DNA from: RPQJ01 sp963732415
GTDB taxonomy: Bacteria > Pseudomonadota > Gammaproteobacteria > Steroidobacterales > Steroidobacteraceae
Reading direction: 5' to 3'
NCBI GenBank assembly: GCA_963732415.1
Contig: CAVSZK010000015.1
Span: 62,001 to 126,000, forward strand
DNA: 64,000 nucleotides
The notes under the pieces were generated by a model. It ran no database searches, was not told the DNA's origin, and saw nothing but the letters and a program-made list of their open reading frames with translations. How positions within the stretch are numbered: position 1 is the stretch's first letter; each line of letters begins with the position of its first letter. Made by a program: the position numbers and the translations under genes. Positions 1-8,265 of the stretch are shown piece by piece.

Positions 1-1
1 G

Positions 2-2089
2 TCGCAACCCGAGGTGAAAGGCGATCTCGATGCCCGGCAGCTGACTGCAGAGGGCATCGAAGCGGAATCGATACAGGCAAGCGTGGACGTCGACCTCTCG
101 GACCGTCACGAATCGAGCGTCCTGGTCCGTGCAGGCGGCGTGGTGGCCGGCAGCCTCAAGCTCAACTCCGCGCGCCTGGAAGCATCGGGCCTGGCAAGCG
201 GGCATCGCATGTCGCTGGTGCTCGACTCGCCCGGCAGCGAGAGCGGTCGCGTGCCCGGTTTCGAGGCGACGCTGGCGGCCACGGGCAGCGCGGATGTCGA
301 GCAACGCTCCTGGTCCGGGACACTGGAGGCGGCGTCGTTCGACTTCACCGATGGCAGCGCGCGCCTCGCGAGTCCCGTGACACTGCAACTCGGTCCGGAG
401 CTGGTGGACGCAACACCGCTCTGCCTCGTCACCGGGGACGCTCGCCTGTGCGTTGAGGGCGAATGGCACCGCGAAGAGGACACGTGGCGCGTGCTCTACA
501 GCGCCCAGGACTGGCCGCTCAGGCGCCTGCTCACGACGCTGCTCGGCCGGCGCGAATTCGACGGGATGCTGCAGGCGAGTGGATGGGCCGAGCAGCAGGC
601 CGGCCACAACTGGATTGGCGGACTCGCAGTCGTCATCGACAAGCCGACGCTCGAGATCCGCCGCAACCGATACCGCTCCGACACTGTCGAGATCGGCGGC
701 GGTCGGCTGGACGTGTACGCCGACGAGGACATCTTGCGCGCCCAGGCGCAGCTCGACATGGCGGCCAACACCCGGCTGACGGGCCAGGCGTCGGCGGAAC
801 GTCACAGCGGAGTGCCCCTTTCGCAGTCGCCACTCACGGGCGAAATTCGCGCCGAGTCTGCCGCACTGACGACGTTGCCGCTGTTCGTCCCGGAAATCGA
901 CCGTGCGGACGGGCTGATGGAGGCAGCCGTACGCCTCGGCGGCACGCTCGGCGATCCGACGGCCGACGGCGACTTTCACATTCGCGACGGCCGCCTGGAC
1001 CTGTACCGAACCAACCTGTCGCTCACCGACGCCAGCCTGGACGGAAAATTCGTCGGGGATACAGTCACTTTCGAGGGCCGGGCGACGACGCGTACGGGCC
1101 CGGTCTCGCTGGATGGTCGTTTCGCCTGGCCGGATGGCGTGATGACCGGAAGCATGCGACTTACGGGCAAGGACCTGCTCGTGGCCGATACGCCCGCCTA
1201 CCGTGTCCACGCTTCGCCGGACCTGCTGATCAGGACCGACGCGGACGGTTACCTCGTCACCGGACAGATCGTGATTCCGTCGGCGAGGATTTCCCCCCGC
1301 GACCTGGGCACGTCGGTAAGCACGTCGCCCGACGAACGCATCGTGGGCGCAGAGGCGGCCGAAGCACCTTCGGTAATGAGCAGGGTCCGTGCGCAGGTGA
1401 CGATGACGCTGGGCGACGACGTTCGGGTCGAGACCTATGGGCTCAAGGCTCACCTCGGCGGCGAGGTCGCCGTGACCATGGCCCCGGGCGAGGAAGCCCG
1501 CGGAACCGGTTCGATCCGCGTTCTCGATGGTGAATACAAGACATTCGGCGTCTACGTGAAGATCATCAAGGGAGAGCTGACCTACGCCGACGCGCCGCTC
1601 AATCTACCGATGCTGGAACTGGTTGCAAAGCGGGAGATCAAGGACGCGGACGTGGTCGTCACCGTTAACGTGCGCGGCCGCATCGACAATCCGTACGTGA
1701 CGATCACGTCCGAACCGGCCATGACGAGCACCGAGGCGCTGTCCTACCTGCTGACCGGGCGCTCACTGAACACGCTGCAGTCGGGAGAGGCTACCTCGGT
1801 GAACCAGGCGGCAGAGAGCCTGGCCGTGAGCGGCGGCGGGCTGCTGCTCGGCAACGTCGGCAAGCGGCTCGGGCTCGACGAGGTGTCGGTCGAGCGCACC
1901 AACGCGGACGACACCGAGGTGGTTCTCGGCAAGTTCCTGTCGCCGAAGCTGTTCGTGAGCTATGGCGTCTCGGTGGCCGAGGCGATCAACACGATCAAGC
2001 TTCGCTACACGCTGAACTCCCGCTGGGCACTGAAGGCCGAGGCCGGCCTCGACCAGAGCGCGGACGTGGAATTCAAGATCGAGCGTTGA
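2..2089 (+). CDS. tamB: Translocation and assembly module protein TamB, C-terminal part (5' end outside window)
   Basis: The reading frame is open from base 2, so the gene begins upstream of the window; the first possible start inside (GTG at 14) is not a real start. About 695 residues are visible, roughly the C-terminal half of a family usually over 1,100 residues long. The sequence is a long run of short beta-strand repeats. It ends with the TamB/DUF490 C-terminal signature: an alternating hydrophobic region with GRIDNPYVTITSEP, then SYLLTGRS, then GKFLSPKLFVSYGVSV. Members of this family are anchored in the inner membrane and span the periplasm. They work with TamA in outer-membrane protein assembly and lipid transport. 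TamA would be expected upstream, out of view. Identification rests on the C-terminal motifs and is strong. Confidence 0.93.
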   Translation, partial: SQPEVKGDLDARQLTAEGIEAESIQASVDVDLSDRHESSVLVRAGGVVAGSLKLNSARLEASGLASGHRMSLVLDSPGSESGRVPGFEATLAATGSADVEQRSWSGTLEAASFDFTDGSARLASPVTLQLGPELVDATPLCLVTGDARLCVEGEWHREEDTWRVLYSAQDWPLRRLLTTLLGRREFDGMLQASGWAEQQAGHNWIGGLAVVIDKPTLEIRRNRYRSDTVEIGGGRLDVYADEDILRAQAQLDMAANTRLTGQASAERHSGVPLSQSPLTGEIRAESAALTTLPLFVPEIDRADGLMEAAVRLGGTLGDPTADGDFHIRDGRLDLYRTNLSLTDASLDGKFVGDTVTFEGRATTRTGPVSLDGRFAWPDGVMTGSMRLTGKDLLVADTPAYRVHASPDLLIRTDADGYLVTGQIVIPSARISPRDLGTSVSTSPDERIVGAEAAEAPSVMSRVRAQVTMTLGDDVRVETYGLKAHLGGEVAVTMAPGEEARGTGSIRVLDGEYKTFGVYVKIIKGELTYADAPLNLPMLELVAKREIKDADVVVTVNVRGRIDNPYVTITSEPAMTSTEALSYLLTGRSLNTLQSGEATSVNQAAESLAVSGGGLLLGNVGKRLGLDEVSVERTNADDTEVVLGKFLSPKLFVSYGVSVAEAINTIKLRYTLNSRWALKAEAGLDQSADVEFKIER

Positions 2090-2128
2090 GTCCGCCTGTG
2101 CGGCTGTGCGGCTATCCAGCAGCGCTGC

Positions 2129-2157
2129 TTGACAGCCTTTGCATAATTATGCACATT
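2129..2157 (+). promoter_or_regulatory. Promoter with overlapping ARG box upstream of argR and the arginine operon
   Basis: A consensus -35 hexamer TTGACA lies at 2129-2134. About 17 bases later a weak -10 (CACATT) lies near 2152-2157. Between them, at 2140-2153, sits a perfect 14-bp palindrome, TGCATAATTATGCA. Aligned with the 18-bp E. coli ARG box consensus (WNTGAATWWWWATTCANW) at 2138-2155 it matches 16 positions, and the two mismatches are symmetrical. An ArgR hexamer bound here would block RNA polymerase, so argR and the operon behind it should be repressed by arginine. Only one box is clear; E. coli operators usually have two in tandem. Confidence 0.8.
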
Positions 2158-2194
2158 AGCGGGGTTTTTATTCAAAGAAGCAGCCTGCGCCATC

Positions 2195-2650
2195 ATGGCC
2201 ACCCACCTCGACGCCCAGAACATGAGACGGGACGCGATCGTCCGCATCCTGCGGCAGACCGCCGTCGGCCGGCAGGCGGAACTCGTCCGCCTGCTGCGTC
2301 GCGAAGGCTTCGAGGCCACGCAGTCGAGCGTCAGTCGCGACCTGCGCGAGATCGGTGTCGTGAAGGGCGCTGACCGCTACCTGCTGCCTGCCTCGGAGGA
2401 CGCGCTGACGCCCAGCCACTTCGAGGACGTGCGCACGTTCGTGAAAGGCTACCGCGGGGCCGGCGGCGCACTGACCGTGCTGAAGACCACCGCCGGGACG
2501 GCGCAGGGCGTCGCACTTGCGATCGACAAGGCGCACTGGCCGGAAATCGTCGGCACGATCGCCGGGGACGACACCATCTTCATTGCCACGGTGGACTCGC
2601 GCGCGCAGCGGCGGCTGCACCAGCACCTTCGCACCACTTTCGGACGCTGA
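2195..2650 (+). CDS. argR: Arginine repressor ArgR
   Basis: 151 residues, the normal length. The N-terminal winged helix-turn-helix is clear (VGRQAELVRLLRREGFEATQ followed by SSVSRDLREIGVVK). The C-terminal oligomerisation and arginine-binding domain includes GTAQGVALAID and ends with GTIAGDDTIFIATVDS, where the paired aspartates of the family contact arginine. With arginine bound, ArgR hexamers repress arginine genes. argR is the first gene of the operon and lies directly behind the ARG box, so autoregulation is expected. argG starts 7 bases downstream. Confidence 0.95.
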   Translation: MATHLDAQNMRRDAIVRILRQTAVGRQAELVRLLRREGFEATQSSVSRDLREIGVVKGADRYLLPASEDALTPSHFEDVRTFVKGYRGAGGALTVLKTTAGTAQGVALAIDKAHWPEIVGTIAGDDTIFIATVDSRAQRRLHQHLRTTFGR

Positions 2651-2657
2651 GAATCCC

Positions 2658-3887
2658 ATGACCCACACTCCCACGGGCGCAAAGCCCATCCTGCTCGCGT
2701 TCTCCGGCGGCCTCGACACCTCGTTCTGCGTGCCCTGGCTGGCCGAGACCCACGGGCGCCCGGTCGTGACGCTGACGGTGGACACCGGCGGCATCGATGC
2801 CGCGGCCGCGGCCATGCTCGAGGACCGGTCCCGGGCACTGGGCGCCGTGGCCCATCACCTGGTGGACGCGCGGCGCGCCTATTTCGACCAGGTGATCCGC
2901 TTCCTGGTCATGGGCAACGTGCGGCGCGGCGGGCTATACCCGCTGTGCGTCGGCGCGGAGCGCGTGCTTCAGGCGCAGACCGTTGCCCACTGGGCGCGCA
3001 AGCTCGGCACCGACGTGGTCGCGCATGGCTCGACCGCGGCCGGCAACGACCAGGTGCGGTTCGAGGTCGCGCTCCGGACGCTCGCACCCGAACTGGAGAT
3101 TCTCGCCCCGGTGCGCGACCACGCGTTCAAGCGCCCGGAGCAGCTGGAATACCTCGAGTCGCGCAAGCTCCCCGTGCCATCGTTCGGCGCGGCCTACTCG
3201 GTGAACCGCGGCCTGTGGGGCACGACGATCGGCGGCAAGGAAACACTCGTCTCGGACGGATGCATCCCGGATTCGGCCTGGGTGATGACCCGCGACGCGT
3301 TCACCAGCCCGCAGCCGCCCGAAAAGCATGCGATCGGGTTCGAGGCTGGCATCCCCTGCTCTCTCGATGGCGAGGCGCTGGATCCCGTGACCCTGATCGA
3401 GCGAGCAGAAGCCATCGGCGCCAGGTTCGGGGTTGGTCGCGGCATCCACCTCGGCGACACCATCATAGGGTTCAAGGGTCGAGTCGCGTTCGAGGCGCCG
3501 GCTGCCGAGGTGCTGCTCACCGCACACCGGGAACTCGAGAAGCTGGTGCTGTCCGCGCGACAGGCGCGTATGAAGGACTCGCTCGCCACGCCATACGGCG
3601 ACCTTGTCCACGAGGGGCAGCACCTCGACCCGGTGTGCCGCGACATCGAGGCGTTCATGGTCTCCTCGCAGCAGCGCGTGACCGGCGAGGTGCGCATTCT
3701 GTTCAGGCCCGGCGTCGTATTTGTCGAGGGCGTCTCGTCGCCGTACTCGCTGATGAAGGCGTCGAAGGGTGCCTATGGCGAGTCGGCCGGAGAATGGACC
3801 GCCGCCGAGGCGCATGGTTTCTCGAAGATGCTGGCGCTGCCCGGCATCTTCTATACCCGGGCCGGGCGGCAGCAGGGAGCGGACTGA
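2658..3887 (+). CDS. argG: Argininosuccinate synthase
   Basis: 409 residues. It condenses citrulline and aspartate using ATP, the penultimate step of arginine synthesis. The N-terminal PP-loop motif AFSGGLDTSFC (about residues 13-23) binds ATP; later blocks include LYPLCVGAE, GSTAAGNDQVRFE and PVPSFGAAYSVNRGLWGTTI. The reading frame is open further upstream inside argR, but ATG 2658 puts the family N-terminus right before the PP-loop. The sequence resembles the divergent group that occurs with acylornithine carbamoyltransferases rather than E. coli ArgG; that is a judgement from memory. The stop overlaps the next start by one base. Confidence 0.93.
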   Translation: MTHTPTGAKPILLAFSGGLDTSFCVPWLAETHGRPVVTLTVDTGGIDAAAAAMLEDRSRALGAVAHHLVDARRAYFDQVIRFLVMGNVRRGGLYPLCVGAERVLQAQTVAHWARKLGTDVVAHGSTAAGNDQVRFEVALRTLAPELEILAPVRDHAFKRPEQLEYLESRKLPVPSFGAAYSVNRGLWGTTIGGKETLVSDGCIPDSAWVMTRDAFTSPQPPEKHAIGFEAGIPCSLDGEALDPVTLIERAEAIGARFGVGRGIHLGDTIIGFKGRVAFEAPAAEVLLTAHRELEKLVLSARQARMKDSLATPYGDLVHEGQHLDPVCRDIEAFMVSSQQRVTGEVRILFRPGVVFVEGVSSPYSLMKASKGAYGESAGEWTAAEAHGFSKMLALPGIFYTRAGRQQGAD

Positions 3888-4978
3888 TGGCCGGGCACAC
3901 TCGCACCGTCGTGGTCGACAAGATCGCCTCGATCGCGCAGGCCTGCGGCCTGAGCCACGAGATCCGTGTCGCCACCAGCGACATTCCCTGCGAGGAAGGG
4001 GTCGTGCTGGTGGTGGAGATCCTGAACAGCAAGTCGACCTACAACCAGGTCGAGCTCACCAGCGGCCGCATGGCCAAGATGTCGCGCGGCGACGTGATGG
4101 TCGGCGCGCTCGGCCACCGGCAGGCGCTGTTCGGCTACTCGGGCCACATCCCCGAAAAGGTCGAGGCAGGTGACGTCCTGCAGGTTCTGAACATCGGCGG
4201 CGTGCTCGGCGTGTGCGACTCGGTGAACCCCGACAAGGGAAAGCCATTCGACTGCCGCGTGATCGGCTGCGTGCTGCAGTTCCCGTTCCTCGGCGAACGC
4301 ATCGGCGTGCCGGCCAGGGCCGGCCACCGGCGTCTCGACCTGCAGGCCACGCTCGACACGCACGGGGTGCCCGTCGTGGCACTGGCGGGCACCTGCATGG
4401 AGGCCGGCAAGACCGCCGCGGCGTGCGCGATCGTCAGCCGCATGCGCCATCGCGGCCTGGCGGTGCACGCATTCAAGGCGACCGGCGTATCGCTGCGTCG
4501 GGACATCCTTGCGATGGAAGACTCGGGCGCACGTCGCAGCATGATCTTCACCGACCTCGGAATCGTGACCACCACGGCCGCGTCGGGACCCGCGCTGACA
4601 CGCACGATGATGACGGAAATGACGCAGGGCCGACCCGACGTGGTGGTGTTCGAACTGGGTGACGGACTGCTGGGCGCCTATGGGGTCGAGGCAATCCTCG
4701 CGGCGCCGGACATCCGCGGCGCGCTCTCCGCCGTGATCCTCTCGGCCAACGATCCGGTGGCGGCCTGGGGCGGCGTTAAGCTGCTGCGCGAGCGCTTCGA
4801 CATCGAGCCCTGCGCGGTGACGGGGCCAGCCACCGACAACGCGGTCGGCGTCAAGATCATCGAGGAACAGATGAGCGTGCGGGCAGTGAACGCGATGACC
4901 TCGGGCGCCGTACTCGGAGATCACATCATCGACAGCCTGGGTCTCGTCGCACGGGCCTCCGGAGCGGTGCCGGAATGA
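3887..4978 (+). CDS. Uncharacterised P-loop protein encoded inside the arginine operon (BioD/DUF1611-like)
   Basis: 363 residues, function not recognised. Residues 1-145 look like a beta-rich N-terminal domain (SKSTYNQVELTSGR, GDVLQVLNIGGVLG). A P-loop follows at 168-176, GTCMEAGKT, with the spacing of the GTDTxVGKT loop of dethiobiotin synthetase and of DUF1611 proteins (Lys175 would contact phosphate). Further on are FTDLGIVTTTAASGPA, VFELGDGLLGAYGVEAIL and VILSANDPVAAWGGVKLL. It is locked between argG (1-base overlap) and argC (ATGA overlap), so it is translated with the pathway enzymes. No N-acetylglutamate synthase or acylcitrulline deacylase gene is visible in the cluster. That makes a pathway role attractive, but a nucleotide-binding fold does not suggest a deacylase. 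Confidence 0.75.
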   Translation: MAGHTRTVVVDKIASIAQACGLSHEIRVATSDIPCEEGVVLVVEILNSKSTYNQVELTSGRMAKMSRGDVMVGALGHRQALFGYSGHIPEKVEAGDVLQVLNIGGVLGVCDSVNPDKGKPFDCRVIGCVLQFPFLGERIGVPARAGHRRLDLQATLDTHGVPVVALAGTCMEAGKTAAACAIVSRMRHRGLAVHAFKATGVSLRRDILAMEDSGARRSMIFTDLGIVTTTAASGPALTRTMMTEMTQGRPDVVVFELGDGLLGAYGVEAILAAPDIRGALSAVILSANDPVAAWGGVKLLRERFDIEPCAVTGPATDNAVGVKIIEEQMSVRAVNAMTSGAVLGDHIIDSLGLVARASGAVPE

Positions 4979-6036
4979 CGGTACGCGTTCCCACGGTAGT
5001 ACTCGGCGGCACCGGCTACGTGGCGGGCGAGCTTCTGCGACTCATCGCCGCGCACCCGTACCTCGACGTCGCGGCCGTCGCATCCGACAGCCAGCCCGAC
5101 GAGCCGGTCGCGCAGTTCTTCCGCCACCTGCAACCGGTGCTGCCGCACCTGCGCTTCGTCGGACACGACGAGGTGCTCGAATACGTCGCCGCCAACCCTG
5201 TGACTGCAGTGTTCTCCGCCGCGCCGCACGGCGTGTCGGCCGCGCTGGTCGACCGGTTGCTCTCCGCAGCGGCGCAGGCGGGCACGCAGCCGCGCGTCGT
5301 CGACATCTCGGCCGACTTCCGCTATCCGACCGCGGAAGCGTACGAGGCCGTGTACAAGCACCCGCACGGCGCCCCGGCGCGAATTGCGGAATTCACCTGC
5401 GCAGTGCCCGAGCACCTGAATGCGCTGCACACGCCGCACGTCGCACATCCCGGGTGTTTCGCCACCGCCGTGCTGCTCGCGAGCGTTCCGCTGCTCGCGC
5501 TGGGCCTGGCCGATCGGCGCGTCTTCGTCACGGGCGTGACAGGCAGCACTGGCTCGGGACGCCAGCCGACCGCGGGGACTCACCATCCGCAACGGCACGC
5601 GGACATGTACGCGTACAACGCCCTCGCACACCGCCATGAGCCGGAGATCACCGCACTCGCGCTGGCGGCTACCGGCGTCGAGGCCGAGTTCAACTTCGTG
5701 CCGCACTCCGGGCCGTTTGCCCGCGGCATCTACGTGACGGTGCAGGCGGTCGCGCGCGAAGCACTCACGACGCACGAACTCGTCGCGGCGCTCCGGGACT
5801 ACTACGAACAGTCGGTATTCGTGCGAGTCGGCGGCGAGCCACCCCGCATCAAGGACGTAGTAGCCAGCAACTTCGCGGAAATCTCCGGCGTTGCCCGGGG
5901 CCAGAACGTCGTCGTGACCTGCGCGATCGACAACCTGACGAAGGGTGCAGCCGGCGGTGCGGTCCAGTGGATGAATCGCATGCTTGGCCACGAGGAGACG
6001 GCCGGGCTGATGGCGCCTGCGGCCGGGTGGACGTGA
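4975..6036 (+). CDS. argC: N-acetyl-gamma-glutamyl-phosphate reductase
   Basis: 353 residues. It reduces acylglutamyl phosphate to the semialdehyde with NADPH. The N-terminal Rossmann motif is VVLGGTGYVAGELLRL (residues 8-23). The catalytic cysteine sits in AHPGCFATA (Cys161), and VTGSTGSGRQP and FVPHSGPFARGIYVTV follow. The start overlaps the preceding stop as ATGA. The downstream argD begins 4 bases after the stop. The protein is somewhat longer than the E. coli enzyme (334) but all core motifs are intact. Confidence 0.95.
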   Translation: MTVRVPTVVLGGTGYVAGELLRLIAAHPYLDVAAVASDSQPDEPVAQFFRHLQPVLPHLRFVGHDEVLEYVAANPVTAVFSAAPHGVSAALVDRLLSAAAQAGTQPRVVDISADFRYPTAEAYEAVYKHPHGAPARIAEFTCAVPEHLNALHTPHVAHPGCFATAVLLASVPLLALGLADRRVFVTGVTGSTGSGRQPTAGTHHPQRHADMYAYNALAHRHEPEITALALAATGVEAEFNFVPHSGPFARGIYVTVQAVAREALTTHELVAALRDYYEQSVFVRVGGEPPRIKDVVASNFAEISGVARGQNVVVTCAIDNLTKGAAGGAVQWMNRMLGHEETAGLMAPAAGWT

Positions 6037-6040
6037 CGCG

Positions 6041-7225
6041 ATGAGGCCCGCAACCGAGTCATCCAGTGCTCCACCTGCGTGGACGCCGCCTTCGGACCAT
6101 CTCGCGCCGGTCTACACGCAGTGGCCGCTCACCATCGCGGGCGGCTCCGGCGTTTACCTCCACACGCATGACGGACGCCGGATCCTCGACCTGTACGGCG
6201 GCCACGCGGTTGCGGCGCTCGGCTACTCACACCCGCGCTGGCTCGATGCGCTCGCGCGGCAGGCGAAGTCGCTGCTGTTCCAGAGCAATGCCGTCCCGCT
6301 CGAGGTACGCGAACGGGCCGCGACGCGACTGGCGCGGTTCGCGGACCTCGGGCTCGACACGGTGTTCTTCGGCAACACCGGCGCGGAAGCGAATGAGAAC
6401 GCGCTCAAGCTCGCGCTTCGGATCACCGGCCGCCGCAAGATCGTGGCCGTCGAAGGCGGTTTCCACGGCCGGACCGCGGCGGCGGGCGCCGTCACCTGGG
6501 GTGCCGCGAAGAAGTGGTACGGATTTCCGCAAGCGCCATTCGACGTGGTGTTTGTCGCGCGCGGCGACCTGGATGCCATCGCGCGCGTCGTCGGTACCGA
6601 CACGGCGGCGGTCATAGTCGAGCCAGTGCAGGGCGTTGCAGGCGCGGTGGACCTCGGCGCGCCGTTCCTCGCGGCGTTGCGCGGCAAGTGCAGCGAGAGC
6701 TGTGCGCTGCTGATCTTCGACGAAGTGCAGTGCGGAATGGGCCGCACCGGGTTCCCATTTGCAGCGAACATGCACGGCGTCGCACCCGACATGATCACGA
6801 CCGCCAAGGCGCTCGGAGCGGGGTTTCCCTGTTCCGCGCTGCTGATGGCCGACCACGTTGCCGCGCACCTGGCGACCGACGACCTTGGCACGACCTTCGG
6901 GGGCGGCCCGATGGCATGCGCGCTCATCGAAGCGGTCGTGGACATCATCGAGACCGAGGGCCTCCTCGACAATGTGCGCCGCCGATCGGCGGAACTGCGC
7001 GAGACCTGCGTCGTCGGTCCGGTGCAGTCCGTCCAGGGCGCGGGCCTTCTCGCCGGACTGCGAACCCGCCGGCCTGCGAGAGACGTGCAGCGCGAACTTC
7101 TCGAGCGCGACATCCTCACCGGCACAAGTGCCGATCCGCACGTCGTGCGCGTGCTCGCACCATACGTGATCGAGGAGCGACACGTGGCCCAGCTCCGCAA
7201 CGCTCTTGCTTCGCTGCCGGCCTGA
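6041..7225 (+). CDS. argD: Acetylornithine aminotransferase (class III PLP enzyme)
   Basis: 394 residues. It transfers an amino group from glutamate to the acylglutamate semialdehyde, giving the acylornithine. Signature regions are DGRRILDLYGGHAVAALGYS, FFGNTGAEANENALKLALR, EGGFHGRT and LLIFDEVQCGMGRTG (PLP-binding Asp227). ITTAKALGAGFP holds the PLP lysine, Lys256. The first 15 residues are low-complexity and the start is uncertain by a few codons. Position between argC and the carbamoyltransferase gene fits the pathway order. Confidence 0.93.
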   Translation: MRPATESSSAPPAWTPPSDHLAPVYTQWPLTIAGGSGVYLHTHDGRRILDLYGGHAVAALGYSHPRWLDALARQAKSLLFQSNAVPLEVRERAATRLARFADLGLDTVFFGNTGAEANENALKLALRITGRRKIVAVEGGFHGRTAAAGAVTWGAAKKWYGFPQAPFDVVFVARGDLDAIARVVGTDTAAVIVEPVQGVAGAVDLGAPFLAALRGKCSESCALLIFDEVQCGMGRTGFPFAANMHGVAPDMITTAKALGAGFPCSALLMADHVAAHLATDDLGTTFGGGPMACALIEAVVDIIETEGLLDNVRRRSAELRETCVVGPVQSVQGAGLLAGLRTRRPARDVQRELLERDILTGTSADPHVVRVLAPYVIEERHVAQLRNALASLPA

Positions 7226-7257
7226 TGCCGCCCCGACCCCTTGCCCAGGCCAGCGCA

Positions 7258-8265
7258 ATGAAGCAATTTCTCGACCTCGCCGAATTCAGCCGCGACCAGG
7301 TGGACGACCTGGTCGGCCTGGCGCGTCACCTCCAGGAGCACCCGGAGCCGCGCGCCCTTGCGGGAAAAATCCTCGGCCTGCTGTTCATGAATCCGTCGCT
7401 CAGGACGCTCGCGTCATTCCAGGCCGGCATGATGCGGCTCGGAGGAACCTCGTTCGTCGTGACTCCCGGCCAGGGTACCTGGCAGTTCGAGACGCGCCTC
7501 GGCGCGGTGATGAACGGCGGCGCAGCGGAGCATGTGCGCGAAGCGATACCGGTGCTCTCTTCCTACTGTGATGCGCTGGGCATCCGTTCGTTTGCCGAGG
7601 GCAAGGACCTGGCGGCCGACCTCGCGGAAACGCTGTTCCTGGCGATGGCCGGACTCTGCGACAAGCCTCTGGTGAACATGGAATCAGCCGTCAACCATCC
7701 CTGCCAGGCGCTGGCCGACTGGAAGACCATGGACGATCTCGCCGTACCACGCACCGGCAGGTTCGTGCTCTCCTGGGTGCACCATCCGCGCGCGCTGCCG
7801 CTCGCTGTTCCCGCCGCGACCGTGCAGATGGCCGCGCTGCGCGGCATGGACGTGGTTGTGCTGCGCCCCGAGGGCTACGCATTGCCAGACGCCATAATGA
7901 GCAAGGCGCGTTCGGCGGCGGCCGCCTCGGGCGGGACCGTGAGCGAAACGACCGACCGTGATGCCGCGCTGGCCGGCGCCAGCGTGCTCTACGCCAAGGA
8001 ATGGGGATCGGCCGCCTGCTACGGCGATGCCGAGTCCGAGGCACGGCGGCGCGAGCCTCTATCGGGATGGCAGGTCCGCGAGGACTGGTTCGGGCCCGCG
8101 CGCGCAAACTGCCACTTCATGCATTGCCTGCCCGTGCGGCGTAACGTCGCCGTCGCGGACGAGGTCCTCGACGGGCCACGCAGCCGCGTGGTCATGGAAG
8201 CCGCCAACCGCATGACTGTGCAGATGGCGGTGCTTTACAGGTTGCTCAAGGGGTATTCGGAATGA
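7258..8265 (+). CDS. argF': N-acyl-L-ornithine carbamoyltransferase (acetyl or succinyl type)
   Basis: 335 residues from ATG 7258; a start at 7225 overlapping the argD stop would add 11 residues. It carbamoylates acylornithine to acylcitrulline and replaces ordinary OTCase. Blocks: FMNPSLRTLASF (carbamoyl-phosphate loop, residues 43-54), GTWQFETRLGAVMNG, EAIPVLSSYCDALGIRSFAE, HPCQALADW, WVHHPRALPLAVP, NCHFMHCLPVRRN and EAANRM. From memory it is closer to the Bacteroides succinylornithine enzyme than to the Xanthomonas acetylornithine enzyme. The residue that separates the two (Pro90 and Glu92 respectively) is Ala90 here, so the substrate is unresolved. The phosphate loop reads SLRTL where relatives have SxRTR. 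The stop overlaps argB. Confidence 0.87.
   Translation: MKQFLDLAEFSRDQVDDLVGLARHLQEHPEPRALAGKILGLLFMNPSLRTLASFQAGMMRLGGTSFVVTPGQGTWQFETRLGAVMNGGAAEHVREAIPVLSSYCDALGIRSFAEGKDLAADLAETLFLAMAGLCDKPLVNMESAVNHPCQALADWKTMDDLAVPRTGRFVLSWVHHPRALPLAVPAATVQMAALRGMDVVVLRPEGYALPDAIMSKARSAAAASGGTVSETTDRDAALAGASVLYAKEWGSAACYGDAESEARRREPLSGWQVREDWFGPARANCHFMHCLPVRRNVAVADEVLDGPRSRVVMEAANRMTVQMAVLYRLLKGYSE

Noticed and set aside
6514..8265. A long open frame that begins inside argD and runs through argF'
   Set aside because: The part before 7225 is an arginine-rich shadow of argD in another frame; only the region from 7258 has family sequence.
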